Source: an uncultured Candidatus Saccharibacteria bacterium (lineage in GTDB: Bacteria > Patescibacteriota > Saccharimonadia > Saccharimonadales > Saccharimonadaceae). Taken from it: a stretch of DNA of 64,000 bases. The position numbers and the translations under genes are program-made. The notes below the pieces were generated by a model. It worked only from the letters and a program-made list of their open reading frames with translations, was not told where the DNA came from and did not search any database. Location of the stretch: contig CALHTM010000013.1 of NCBI GenBank assembly GCA_938039975.1, positions 1 through 64,000 on the forward strand, read 5' to 3'. Positions 15,668-23,683 of this stretch are shown piece by piece (the stretch's first letter is position 1; each line of letters opens with the position of its first letter).

Positions 15668-16120
15668 ATGAGATCTACTAATAAAATCACCGCCGCCATT
15701 CGCGCCAATGATTTGCCAGCTTACCAGCGCGAGCGTTACCCTATCATCCCAGACGGCGAGATTGTTCGGTTTGTAGATGAAGATTTTTCTGGTGTTGATT
15801 TTGGCCAGTTTGTCATGGGATTTTTCGTGTTTCAGAATTGTAATCTGGACGGTGCAAAGCATATTTACGGGCAGCCGATTTATTTTACCAATTCGTCGGT
15901 TCAGAATGTGGATTTTCGTAGTGTGAAAGCTATTATTGAAGCGGAGGGCTGCGACTTTCGCGGCATGAAATACGATAAGGAAACGCAATTTGTTTATAGT
16001 AGCGGCACATCAGTCGCGCGATCGCGTTTTGTGAATTGCAGGTTGGACGATGCGGCGCAAAAGTTTTTAATGCGGCAGGGTGTGGTGATTATAAGTTACG
16101 ATAAACATCTAAAATTATAA
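15668..16120 (+). CDS. pentapeptide-repeat-like hypothetical protein
   Basis: 150 residues from the ATG at 15668, chosen because TATTCT lies six bases upstream. The middle holds loosely repeated five-residue units (DFSGVDFGQF, NCNLDGAK, NVDFRS, GCDFRGMKY, SRFVNCRLDDA) of the pentapeptide type that build a right-handed beta-helix. Function unknown; some relatives mimic DNA or bind gyrase. It runs convergently into the histidine kinase gene with a 6-base overlap. Confidence 0.65.
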   Translation: MRSTNKITAAIRANDLPAYQRERYPIIPDGEIVRFVDEDFSGVDFGQFVMGFFVFQNCNLDGAKHIYGQPIYFTNSSVQNVDFRSVKAIIEAEGCDFRGMKYDKETQFVYSSGTSVARSRFVNCRLDDAAQKFLMRQGVVIISYDKHLKL

Positions 16121-17497
16121 CCTCACCACAAACCGCATACCCTGTCCATGTGGCGCAAACTCATAGTCCAGACCCTTAGCGTCAAGTAGCATTTTCACAG
16201 TGTAGAGGCCGATGCCGCTGCTATCGGCGTGCTGCTTCGCGCTACCAGACGTGCGATAAAACGGATCAAAGATGTGCTGGAGTTGTTGTTTGGTGAGTGG
16301 TTTGCAGGCGTTTTCGATGGCCAGCTCATGCTGGTTGCAGGTAATTTTTATCACACTTCCCGCATCGCCGTGGCGCACTGCGTTTGACACCAGGTTCGAG
16401 ATGACGTGGCGCATCATGTCGCGGTTGGCACGAATGGTCGCGGGCTGCGCGTCAACCGTGAAAGTCATGCTACGCGTTTTTGCCAGTAGTGTATAATCAT
16501 TAACCACCTCGGCAATTAGCTTGTCGATCCCCAGCCGTTTTTCCTGACGCAAAGCTTGCTCGGCTACACTGCCAGAACGCAAGACATCATTCACCATCGC
16601 CGCCAAGCGGTCAACCTGCGCCACCGATTCTGCCAGGTACTGATCGCGATTTTTATACTCGCCGATGTTGAGCTGCATGTTTTCAAGCATGATCCGGAGG
16701 GCTGCTAGCGGCGTTTTCAGCTCGTGCGAGGCCGCACGTAAAAACGCGATTTTCTCCTTTTCTAACTGCGTGATCCGCTTATTTTCATGCTCCAGCGAAC
16801 GAATCGTTTGCCACAGATTTTGATAGAGTTCATTAATATTTTGCCCCAGCACACCGATTTCATCACGGCTATTCACTGGATAACGCACACCCTTTTCCAG
16901 CTGCTGCATCGTCGTCGTCACTGCTGCCATCTGGCGAATCGGCCGCGTCACAAATCGGCTGTAGATGTACGAGAATAGCAGTGCCACCAACAGTGAGCCG
17001 AGCATGGTATAGGGCAATACGTGCAGGGTAGCAAGTTTGGCCTGAGTGACAGGCGCTACGTCGGCGAGTAGCTTGACCGTAATCGCTCGCCCCTGTTTAT
17101 TCGTCACACTACCCTGCTGTAAAATCACCGAACGCGAATCAACCGTTTGCCCGTCAGCAATTTTTACTACGCTAGCGTCAACCGATTTACCGCTATCGGT
17201 CACGATGTTGATAGATTGAAAACCCTGAAAATACTGGTCGCGCCCGTCAATTGTCAGCGTGATGTTAACATTTTTCATCTGAGCGAACTCTTGACTGATC
17301 TGGCGCATTTCCTCGGTGGATTTGCCCCGCAGCTTGGTCGTCAGCGCCGTGAGATTATCCGCCGCCTCGCGCTCTTTTTGCTGTAGATAAAATTGTGGCA
17401 TCAAGGTGTAGACAAACGCATGCACCAGGATGATTAACGCCGCAAATAGGCCGATTGATACCAAAAATGTTTTGGGAAATAATTTAAGCCGCTTCAT
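16115..17497 (-). CDS. sensor histidine kinase
   Basis: 460 residues: membrane helix one near 12-32, an extracytoplasmic domain of about 125 residues, helix two near 160-182, HAMP linker, HisKA domain with ASHELKTPLAALRI (phospho-acceptor His near 257), and HATPase domain with NAVRH (N box) and SSGIGLYTV (G box). It autophosphorylates and passes phosphate to the response regulator encoded just upstream with a 14-base overlap. The input signal is unknown. Confidence 0.92.
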   Translation of the reverse strand: MKRLKLFPKTFLVSIGLFAALIILVHAFVYTLMPQFYLQQKEREAADNLTALTTKLRGKSTEEMRQISQEFAQMKNVNITLTIDGRDQYFQGFQSINIVTDSGKSVDASVVKIADGQTVDSRSVILQQGSVTNKQGRAITVKLLADVAPVTQAKLATLHVLPYTMLGSLLVALLFSYIYSRFVTRPIRQMAAVTTTMQQLEKGVRYPVNSRDEIGVLGQNINELYQNLWQTIRSLEHENKRITQLEKEKIAFLRAASHELKTPLAALRIMLENMQLNIGEYKNRDQYLAESVAQVDRLAAMVNDVLRSGSVAEQALRQEKRLGIDKLIAEVVNDYTLLAKTRSMTFTVDAQPATIRANRDMMRHVISNLVSNAVRHGDAGSVIKITCNQHELAIENACKPLTKQQLQHIFDPFYRTSGSAKQHADSSGIGLYTVKMLLDAKGLDYEFAPHGQGMRFVVRL

Positions 17498-18152
17498 AGC
17501 GATAGCCCACTCCCTTCACCGTGATGATGCAGTCGAGGTGCAATTTTTTGCGCAGGTTTTTGATGTAGACATCGATAACCCGGTCGAACGGTACCTCGTC
17601 ATCAAGCCACAACTTATCAATGATAGCCTGCCGGCTCCAGACCATGTTTGGATTATCTACTAGCAGCTTGAGTAGCTGCACTTCCTTGGGCTTGAGGTGC
17701 GCGTCAGCATTATCATAAAACCCTTGATAGGCCATAAAATCCACCGAGGCCAGACCGCGCTGCCACAAGGTTTTTTTGACAGACTGCTGGCGGCGAAGCA
17801 AGGCCCTAATTCGCTTTTCTAAAATCACCAGCGAAAACGGCTTACTCATATAATCATCCGCCAGCTCGTCAAAACTAGCAACTTGCGTCGGCTCATCATG
17901 CAATGCCGTCAGCATCAGCACCGGCACGTCGCTGGTCTGGCGAATTTGGTGCAGTGTCTCGATGCCGCTCATACCTGGCAGCATAATATCGAGAATAATT
18001 ACATCTGCCCCAGTAAATTTTTCCAGCGCCTCCTCGCCACTCACCGCCGTTACCACCGTAAAACCGCGCTGGCGGAGGAACTGCTCAGTGCCAGTGCGCA
18101 CGGCGGGTTCGTCTTCAACTAGAAGGATTCGTGATTTTATTGCGTTACCCAT
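17484..18152 (-). CDS. OmpR-family response regulator
   Basis: 222 residues from MGNAIKSR. The receiver domain has acidic pair ED near 13-14, phospho-acceptor Asp55 (IILDIMLPG), and Lys in YMSKPF near 105. The C-terminal winged helix ends RVIDVYIKNLRKKL and VKGVGYRYE, typical OmpR/PhoB. It would activate or repress transcription when phosphorylated by the overlapping kinase gene. An upstream in-frame start at 18245 is less likely because the extra residues are not part of the receiver fold. Confidence 0.9.
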   Translation of the reverse strand: MGNAIKSRILLVEDEPAVRTGTEQFLRQRGFTVVTAVSGEEALEKFTGADVIILDIMLPGMSGIETLHQIRQTSDVPVLMLTALHDEPTQVASFDELADDYMSKPFSLVILEKRIRALLRRQQSVKKTLWQRGLASVDFMAYQGFYDNADAHLKPKEVQLLKLLVDNPNMVWSRQAIIDKLWLDDEVPFDRVIDVYIKNLRKKLHLDCIITVKGVGYRYEAA

Positions 18153-18420
18153 TTCGGTTAATCTTGGATACTGTCCTCCTATGTTTTGAATTGGCTTGCG
18201 CTCGATATTCGGACAACAGTACTTGGTAATTCTGTGGTTAGTCAAGCTGCCAACGCGATAATTAGTTAATTACAATTATACCTTACCAAAGTAATTTGTC
18301 TACTTAAGTCTGGTCTAACGCCCCGTGACATAACTAGAGAAAAGATTTGAGCGTAAGCTGACATCTTCACTTAAGCGTCTATTAAACTCACTGCACAATA
18401 GGATCAGCCGAGACAAGATT
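18153..18420. other. intergenic stretch between response regulator and T-box cassette
   Basis: About 270 bases with no ORF that I can support, no tRNA and no strong hairpin-T-run terminator. It must hold the promoter of the two-component operon on the minus strand, but I see no convincing boxes. Confidence 0.5.
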
Positions 18421-18421
18421 A

Positions 18422-18450
18422 TTGACTTATTTTAGCCACTCTGCTACCAT
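18422..18450 (+). promoter_or_regulatory. promoter of T-box leader 1
   Basis: TTGACT (18422-18427), 17-base spacer, TACCAT (18445-18450); weaker than the promoter facing it at 22283-22311. The predicted start is a few bases before the repeat begins. Confidence 0.55.
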
Positions 18451-18462
18451 TCATAATGTACT

Positions 18463-18696
18463 ATAAAGCGTCCGAGTTCCAGTCACGCCGGAACGAGCTG
18501 GGTGTCAAAATACACCACGGGAGTGAAGCCGTAAAGTCACACAACCGAAATCGCGATCCATCGTAGAGCCGGTACTGAGCGCTATAATTCAGCAATGAAC
18601 TATAGAACAAGGATGGGACCGCGGGAGGTCTCTTTTTTTGATCTCTCGTTCCTTGGGTAAATAATATAAATTTATTGTGCCTGAGGAGGTTTTATC
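18463..18696 (+). promoter_or_regulatory. T-box riboswitch leader 1 (predicted tRNA-His sensing), ahead of the VanX-like gene
   Basis: The T-box sequence AAGGATGGGACCGCGG (about 18609-18622) is present; its TGGG would pair with an NCCA tRNA end whose discriminator base is C, which in bacteria is the hallmark of tRNA-His. A stem-loop with GCAA loop (18582-18605) precedes it as in stem III. The terminator GGGACC/GGTCTC followed by seven T is at 18615-18637. Transcription would read through when uncharged tRNA binds. The specifier codon was not assigned; CAC triplets occur in the leader. The 234 bases are identical, in inverted orientation, to 22042-22275. Confidence 0.85.
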
Positions 18697-18701
18697 ATAC
18701 T

Positions 18702-19412
18702 ATGAATACAATAAAACAAATTCAAGAAAATCCTAATTATATTAATCGGCATATTTTAACCTATGACGAAATGGCAAGCGCTAAGCCCGGCAATAGTCAG
18801 GAACCATTGGTTAACGTACGCAAATACGATTCGTCGATTATAGCCGAACACGAGCAATCGGATATGCAAGTTTATACTGGTGAGTCTATTTTGGTGCGCG
18901 ATACATTAGCTAGAAAGCTCGCTACGGTTAATAAGCAGCTGAAGGCAGGTGACAATTTGCGACTACGCGTTGTTTATGGCTTTCGCCACCCAAAAGTACA
19001 AGAAAAGTACTTTCGCGAACGCAAAGCGGCCTTGCAACGAGATAATCCCGAGATGCCGGAATACAAACTAATTCGTCTAGTCCATGATTTTATTGCCGTA
19101 CCCGATGTGGCTGGACACCCAATGGGAGCGGCAGTTGACTTAACCATTGTCGATAGAGGTAATAACCCTGTCGACATGGGCAACAAGATATCCGACTATT
19201 CTAACCCAGATATTATTAAAACTTTTGCGAAAGTGACCCCAGAACAAGCCTCGTATAGAAAGGTATTACATGACGCTATGATAGCACAAGGCTTCGCGCC
19301 GTTCTACGGCGAGTGGTGGCATTTCTCATATGGTGACCGTGAGTGGGCGGCATTTTACGGAAAAAAAGCGGCAATTTATGGTACTATAAATGTATTTCAA
19401 TGCATTGAGTAA
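18702..19412 (+). CDS. VanX-like D-Ala-D-Ala dipeptidase family (peptidase M15D)
   Basis: 236 residues. The zinc and catalytic residues of the M15D family are in place: His139 and Asp146 in GHPMGAAVD, and Glu204 with zinc ligand His207 in EWWHFSYGD, matching the spacing in VanX. Such enzymes cleave D,D- or related dipeptides. There is no signal peptide, so it is cytoplasmic. The ATG at 18702 follows GAGGAGG and is preferred over an earlier TTG. Control by a histidine-type T-box is odd for a vancomycin-resistance-type role; cleavage of histidine-containing dipeptides to release the amino acid is a plausible alternative (inference). Confidence 0.8.
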   Translation: MNTIKQIQENPNYINRHILTYDEMASAKPGNSQEPLVNVRKYDSSIIAEHEQSDMQVYTGESILVRDTLARKLATVNKQLKAGDNLRLRVVYGFRHPKVQEKYFRERKAALQRDNPEMPEYKLIRLVHDFIAVPDVAGHPMGAAVDLTIVDRGNNPVDMGNKISDYSNPDIIKTFAKVTPEQASYRKVLHDAMIAQGFAPFYGEWWHFSYGDREWAAFYGKKAAIYGTINVFQCIE

Positions 19413-19556
19413 TGGAGCGGCATAGCTACCTCTTTCAAGATCGCTATGCCGCCCCGTGGTGGTTGGTCAGGAGGCGGAGAGAGCTTTAAGGTTCTGTAGC
19501 GCGAAACTGCAGTTGCCATAAAGCCAAATTCGCCGGGTACTCTGGGAGTGGTTTTC

Positions 19557-20036
19557 TTACGTCTGAGCCGACACGTCTTGGACCTCAGAAATCTCAGTAG
19601 ACCCCATCCTCAAGAACATATGTCTTGAGTTGGATCCTTTGGCCGCCGTCCTCATGACGTAGTATGCGCCTCCGAGGCGATTCGCTTCAGAGAGGCATCG
19701 CTCAGTCACGGCGTAGGCAATTTTTCGGCCACGATGACTCAAAGCCACGCCCAACTCTGAGATATACCACATCTGATCGCTATCTGCGAGAATTTCTTGC
19801 GAGCCTTGTAGAAATTCTCTGACATCGTCAGGGGCATCATCTACGGGAAGTGCACAGCAAAAACCCACAACGGAATCATCGTTCTTTGCGAGGACGATGA
19901 TTCCTCTTTCCAAGTGAGGATCCCAAATTTCTTCGCGTATCCTACACTTCAAAATAAGGAGGTCCGCCAAAAGCCTCCTGATACAGAGATGTGAACCCAG
20001 CCACATCAGCTGTGTCTCTAGCGATAGTATACTCAA
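19557..20036 (-). CDS. GNAT family N-acetyltransferase
   Basis: 159 residues with the GNAT core: GIIVLAKNDDSVVGFCCALPV (beta strands), then MWYISELGVALSHRGRKIAYAVTERCL, whose V-x4-RGRKIA is the acetyl-CoA pyrophosphate-binding loop, and SNSRHMFLRMGS near the end. The start is a TTG overlapping the stop of the epimerase gene (TTGA) behind GGAGG. Last gene of the hisG-hisE-epimerase-GNAT operon, so its substrate may be histidine-related, such as D-histidine or a histidine dipeptide; this is guesswork from context. Confidence 0.75.
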   Translation of the reverse strand: MSILSLETQLMWLGSHLCIRRLLADLLILKCRIREEIWDPHLERGIIVLAKNDDSVVGFCCALPVDDAPDDVREFLQGSQEILADSDQMWYISELGVALSHRGRKIAYAVTERCLSEANRLGGAYYVMRTAAKGSNSRHMFLRMGSTEISEVQDVSAQT

Positions 20037-20797
20037 TCATGAATGACCTCCATATCACTCTCGAGAGTCACAAAATCACCGTCAACTTCGGCCCGGATAA
20101 TCTTACCGGTTGGCTGAATGATGTCTGAGACGCCAGTTACAGCACACGCCGCAATCGTACCAGAGCCACACGATGATTCATAGAAAAAGGTATCGATACT
20201 CCTCACCCATACTACAGGATAAATCGCAACAGAATCGTCCTTCCTTTCAATCCAGACCACCCCAACGGCGTCTCGCTCGCGAAGACTTAGTTCTTCTGTC
20301 AGGTGATGGTGCGTCTCCCGGTAGATTTCTGCTTGAGCTGGGAATCTACTCTCTACCACAACATGGACGATGCCACCAAGATCGACGATGTTTATCGTCT
20401 GTTCATGGCCTTCGACAGGGTAAACCCCGACAGACATACCCGGAAACCTGCATCGGACATAGTACTCGTTATCCGACCGCCTATCGACAGTCGCGCTAAC
20501 GAGACCTTTGAAGCCAGATACTGTAAATTCTACGTTATCAGCGCCTCGCAGTTTCGAGAACAGCACAGCAGCCGCCCGCGATGCATTACCGCAGAACTCT
20601 CCGCCAGCCATTTCAAAATGGCTTTGCGACGACACGAGAAAACCGGCCTGTTCAGCACCAAGTCTCTCTGTGTTCTCTCCTAGTATCCGTCCTCGACTAA
20701 CATACTCTGTACGGGTAAGCGGACTAGTAATGACTTCAATTGCCGTTCCGTTACCGTTCGCAGCAGCGATGACAGCCGTGGTTGTTGAGTCCAACAT
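20033..20797 (-). CDS. DapF-fold epimerase, resembling CntK-type histidine racemase
   Basis: 254 residues. Two catalytic cysteines sit in FCGNASR (Cys69) and ESSCGSGT (Cys210), the diaminopimelate epimerase fold pattern. The GNDF of DapF is replaced by GNGT, and the context MAGGEFCGNA, VSGFKGLV and TINIVDLG resembles the staphylococcal histidine racemase CntK as I remember it (Cys72/Cys216). Together with HisG, HisE and a His-type T-box this suggests interconversion of L- and D-histidine. No CntL or CntM homologue lies nearby, so staphylopine synthesis is unlikely. AAGGAGAG precedes the ATG. A diaminopimelate epimerase is the main alternative. Confidence 0.7.
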   Translation of the reverse strand: MLDSTTTAVIAAANGNGTAIEVITSPLTRTEYVSRGRILGENTERLGAEQAGFLVSSQSHFEMAGGEFCGNASRAAAVLFSKLRGADNVEFTVSGFKGLVSATVDRRSDNEYYVRCRFPGMSVGVYPVEGHEQTINIVDLGGIVHVVVESRFPAQAEIYRETHHHLTEELSLRERDAVGVVWIERKDDSVAIYPVVWVRSIDTFFYESSCGSGTIAACAVTGVSDIIQPTGKIIRAEVDGDFVTLESDMEVIHD

Positions 20798-20832
20798 TAT
20801 TCTCTCCTTAATTTTGAATGTGCTGTCCAACC

Positions 20833-21150
20833 TTACGGCGATATTATCACACTCTCGTTATATATCATTTGTGACTTATCGTGACGTTCTTGAAGGCACC
20901 GCTCTATATCGGTAATCTTAATATCTTTTGCAACCAACAAAACTAGGAGGTGATAAACCAAATCTGCGACCTCGCCAATAAATTTATCGTTTTCATTATT
21001 CTTTGCAGCGATCACAACCTCAACTGATTCTTCGCCAACTTTTTGGATAATTCTATCTAAACCTCTGTCGAATAATTGTCTTGTGTAGGATGTGCTTTCA
21101 TCGTTATTGCGTCTGCTCTCTATGATTTCGTATAACTCTCTAATTGTCAT
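20833..21150 (-). CDS. hisE: phosphoribosyl-ATP pyrophosphohydrolase
   Basis: 105 residues, all-helical MazG-like fold with KVGEESVEVVIAAKN (metal-binding EExxE, about 38-52) and GEVADLVYHLLVLL. It converts phosphoribosyl-ATP to phosphoribosyl-AMP, the second step of histidine synthesis. It stands alone without the HisI cyclohydrolase domain to which it is often fused. AAGGAGG lies before the ATG, 9 bases after hisG. No hisI, hisA, hisF, hisH, hisB, hisC or hisD is in the window. Confidence 0.92.
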   Translation of the reverse strand: MTIRELYEIIESRRNNDESTSYTRQLFDRGLDRIIQKVGEESVEVVIAAKNNENDKFIGEVADLVYHLLVLLVAKDIKITDIERCLQERHDKSQMIYNESVIISP

Positions 21151-21159
21151 ACATCCTCC

Positions 21160-22041
21160 TTATGCTATGATTTTTTCAATCGGCGACACGAGAATCCCGC
21201 GCGCGCCAAGATTTTTCAATTTGTTAGCTACCTTCCAAAACTCATCTTCATCCATGACGGCGTGTACAGCTAGCCAACCAGGCTTCGTTAATTCCACTAC
21301 AGTTGGAGCATCAAGTCCAGGGGCGATATTTTTAATTTTATCGATATTTTCTTTGGGCGTGTTCATCATAATATATTTCAAATTCTTTGCAGCAAGCGCC
21401 GACTCAAGACGTACTAGCATCTGAGCAATTAGATCTTCCTTGTCTTTTGAAAGCTTCTTTTCGTTTCTAACAAGAACAGCTTCGGTTTCTAGAATTGTTT
21501 CTATCGGGCGTAGGTCATTTAATAAAAGAGTGCTACCGCTAGCCATTATGTCAACAATCGCATCTGCCACTCCAAGCGCAGGTGCAATTTCAACCGATCC
21601 AGCAATCACAGTAGTTTCAATGTCAATACCGCGTTTCGCAAAATATTTTCTGGTTGTATTTGGGAAAGTCGTAGCAATTATTTTTCCTTGCAAATCTTTA
21701 ATCGTAGTAATATTTGATTCTTTAGGAACAGCGGCAACAAGCTTACAATAGCCGAATCCCGGACACAGAACTTCACGCGTAGCAGTAACTCCAGTTTCAC
21801 GTAAAACGTTTTGGCCAACAATGCCAATATCTACAACACCGCGCTCTATATAGCCAGGTATGTCATCGTCGCGGCAAAACAAGATTTCAACTGGGTAATT
21901 GCGGCATGCGGCAAAAAGTCTACGGCCATACGCCTCGAACTCAAGGCTCATCATCCTTAGCGTTCTCAGAGAATCTTCGGTAAGTCGCCCATCTTTTTGG
22001 ATAGCAATTTTTAAGTTTTCTTTGTTTAATTTCTTATCCAC
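21160..22041 (-). CDS. hisG: ATP phosphoribosyltransferase, long form
   Basis: 293 residues, the HisGL type: catalytic half with LKIAIQKDGRLTEDS, CRDDDIPGYIERGVVDIGIVG and the PRPP loop region VADAIVDIMASGSTL near 175, then a C-terminal regulatory domain with KYIMMNTP and ILVSPIEKI that binds histidine in relatives. It condenses ATP with PRPP in the first step of histidine synthesis. The GTG start lies 7 bases behind GGAGG and directly abuts T-box leader 2. Expression should rise when tRNA-His is uncharged, and the enzyme should be inhibited by histidine. Confidence 0.95.
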   Translation of the reverse strand: MDKKLNKENLKIAIQKDGRLTEDSLRTLRMMSLEFEAYGRRLFAACRNYPVEILFCRDDDIPGYIERGVVDIGIVGQNVLRETGVTATREVLCPGFGYCKLVAAVPKESNITTIKDLQGKIIATTFPNTTRKYFAKRGIDIETTVIAGSVEIAPALGVADAIVDIMASGSTLLLNDLRPIETILETEAVLVRNEKKLSKDKEDLIAQMLVRLESALAAKNLKYIMMNTPKENIDKIKNIAPGLDAPTVVELTKPGWLAVHAVMDEDEFWKVANKLKNLGARGILVSPIEKIIA

Positions 22042-22275
22042 GATAAAACCTCCTCAGGCACAATAAATTTATATTATTTACCCAAGGAACGAGAGATCAA
22101 AAAAAGAGACCTCCCGCGGTCCCATCCTTGTTCTATAGTTCATTGCTGAATTATAGCGCTCAGTACCGGCTCTACGATGGATCGCGATTTCGGTTGTGTG
22201 ACTTTACGGCTTCACTCCCGTGGTGTATTTTGACACCCAGCTCGTTCCGGCGTGACTGGAACTCGGACGCTTTAT
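22042..22275 (-). promoter_or_regulatory. T-box riboswitch leader 2 (predicted tRNA-His sensing), ahead of hisG
   Basis: Identical to 18463-18696 in inverted orientation: T-box with TGGG at 22124-22121, terminator stem and seven T at 22123-22101, stem III at 22156-22133. It controls hisG-hisE-epimerase-GNAT. Position ahead of hisG independently supports histidine as the signal and thus the assignment of both leaders. Confidence 0.9.
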
Positions 22276-22282
22276 GTTTAGG

Positions 22283-22311
22283 ATTATACATAGCGCTTGC
22301 AGTTGGGTCAA
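22283..22311 (-). promoter_or_regulatory. promoter of T-box leader 2
   Basis: Minus-strand TTGACC (22311-22306), 17-base spacer, TATAAT (22288-22283). Start predicted at about 22276, the first base of the repeat arm. Confidence 0.8.
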
Positions 22312-22339
22312 TGTTTTTGGGGCTTTTAGATTTCTTTTT

Positions 22340-23458
22340 TTATTCGTCTGGCGTATCATTTTCGATACTTTTACTATCGACATGTTTGTCGTCTTCCGCT
22401 CTCAGAAATCTATATTGGATAGGGGGAATAGAGAGTATGTAGGGTGTCAATTTTGAAAGTGATTCACCTATATTTTTAATCGTCGGATAGGTTTTATTTA
22501 ATATTTCGCCAAAATTTTTAAGATAACTTGGTGTACTAAAGTTTTTGATTACATTTGATGCTAAAGATTGCTGATATTCTGCTAATTGTCTAAGTGTTTC
22601 TGTATTGAAATATATCTTCTGTATACTTTGTAGACTATTTGCTATTTGTTCACCAAGGATTTGTAGTTGGGCTTGCTGTTCTGGAGACAATGAAGACTTC
22701 GCTGGAAGCTTAATATCTTTTTCAATTTTCTTAGCTAGTTCTATAGCATTTATTTTTTTCTTCTCTGTAAAATGATTATGATGAGCTGCGGCGTCTCTGT
22801 ATTTTTTCAGCTCACTTAACTTTTTCTTTATATCCTCCCATGGTAAGCTATTCTGTAAAATTTCATCGGCGATCACGTCCCATACAAGAGTAATGCTACT
22901 TTTATTTGTAACTTGTTTCTTAAAATCATCAAAACTATTACTATTTGATAGTAGATCCTTTATGTCGTTAGCAGTTAGCTGGCGAGATGACCATGAAAAA
23001 TCATATCCTAGAATTTCTATTATCTCGCCTAGAGTTAAATAGGAAACCAGTGTATCTAAATTCTTTTTGAAAATTAAACTATTTTCAGTGTCCTTTGACT
23101 TACATTTGTCTAGATACTTTCCGTGCTGCAACAAAATATCATAATACGTCTCAACTAAATCAGGTAGATATAGCAGCAATTTACGCAATTGAATCTCCAC
23201 TTCATAGACAGCCCTGAAAACTTCTTCCGCCCGTTCGCGAGAACTCGAATCACTCAGTATACCTATTTCAAGACTTTTGTGTATATTAGCATATATTTGA
23301 GGATCTATTTGCTCACTGCGTTTTATTGTTACAAGAAACAGCTTTTCGGACATAGCTTCAAATTTATCGGAAGAATCTTTTTTGATTCCTATTCTATCTA
23401 AAATATCCTGCGCTTCACCACTAGTTTGCGCCTTTACAACCAAGACTATTTGCTGCAT
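22340..23458 (-). CDS. HEPN-like protein with R-x4-H motif, possible abortive-infection factor
   Basis: 372 residues, very AT-rich, largely helical. KKYRDAAAHHNHF contains Arg221 and His226 in the R-x4-H spacing of HEPN ribonucleases, within a long helical region (about 90-235); a second, coiled helical part follows and the last 60 residues are low-complexity. No nuclease partner or antitoxin is adjacent. A TATAAT box lies six bases before the ATG (leaderless). HEPN assignment rests on one motif and context; it could be a non-defence helical protein. Confidence 0.55.
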   Translation of the reverse strand: MQQIVLVVKAQTSGEAQDILDRIGIKKDSSDKFEAMSEKLFLVTIKRSEQIDPQIYANIHKSLEIGILSDSSSRERAEEVFRAVYEVEIQLRKLLLYLPDLVETYYDILLQHGKYLDKCKSKDTENSLIFKKNLDTLVSYLTLGEIIEILGYDFSWSSRQLTANDIKDLLSNSNSFDDFKKQVTNKSSITLVWDVIADEILQNSLPWEDIKKKLSELKKYRDAAAHHNHFTEKKKINAIELAKKIEKDIKLPAKSSLSPEQQAQLQILGEQIANSLQSIQKIYFNTETLRQLAEYQQSLASNVIKNFSTPSYLKNFGEILNKTYPTIKNIGESLSKLTPYILSIPPIQYRFLRAEDDKHVDSKSIENDTPDE

Positions 23459-23531
23459 ACATTCATTATAGCACCGAGGCGATTATTGTAGTATGGGGGG
23501 GTAATGCAGCGGTCCATTATATTAAATCTAT

Positions 23532-23557
23532 ATACAAAAAAAGACTCCGAAGAGCAT
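23532..23557 (-). terminator. terminator of tRNA-Glu
   Basis: Short GC stem around a TTCG loop followed on the minus strand by seven T. Confidence 0.6.
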
Positions 23558-23570
23558 CGTAATCCCTTTA

Positions 23571-23645
23571 TGGTGACTCTACCGGGAATCGAACCCGGGT
23601 TGCCGGGATGAGAACCCGGTGTCCTAACCGCTAGACGATAGAGCC
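23571..23645 (-). tRNA. tRNA-Glu (anticodon CTC)
   Basis: 75 bases with encoded CCA, anticodon loop TTCTCAT on a CCGGG/CCCGG stem, T-arm GGTTCGATTCC. Acceptor GGCTCTA/TAGAGTC. Confidence 0.93.
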
Positions 23646-23683
23646 AAACTGTTGAATATTATAGCAGCAGAGCTGGGTGTTGT

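Larger units (their letters stand above)
18463..22275. repeat. 3.8-kb cassette bounded by perfect 234-bp inverted repeats (both T-box leaders)
   Basis: Repeat arms 18463-18696 and 22042-22275 match base for base by eye. They span from about the transcription start to just before the start codon, including the ribosome site, but exclude the promoters, which differ. Homologous recombination between the arms would invert 18697-22041 and exchange which genes are driven by which promoter while keeping every gene behind a T-box. No transposase or integrase is visible. Confidence 0.85.

Noticed and set aside
20033..20797. plain diaminopimelate epimerase of lysine/peptidoglycan synthesis
   Set aside because: Kept as an alternative, but the GNDF motif is changed, the operon is histidine-linked, and no dap or lys genes are near.
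18463..22275. composite transposon or insertion sequence with terminal inverted repeats
   Set aside because: The repeats are T-box leaders; there is no transposase gene and no target-site duplication that I can see.
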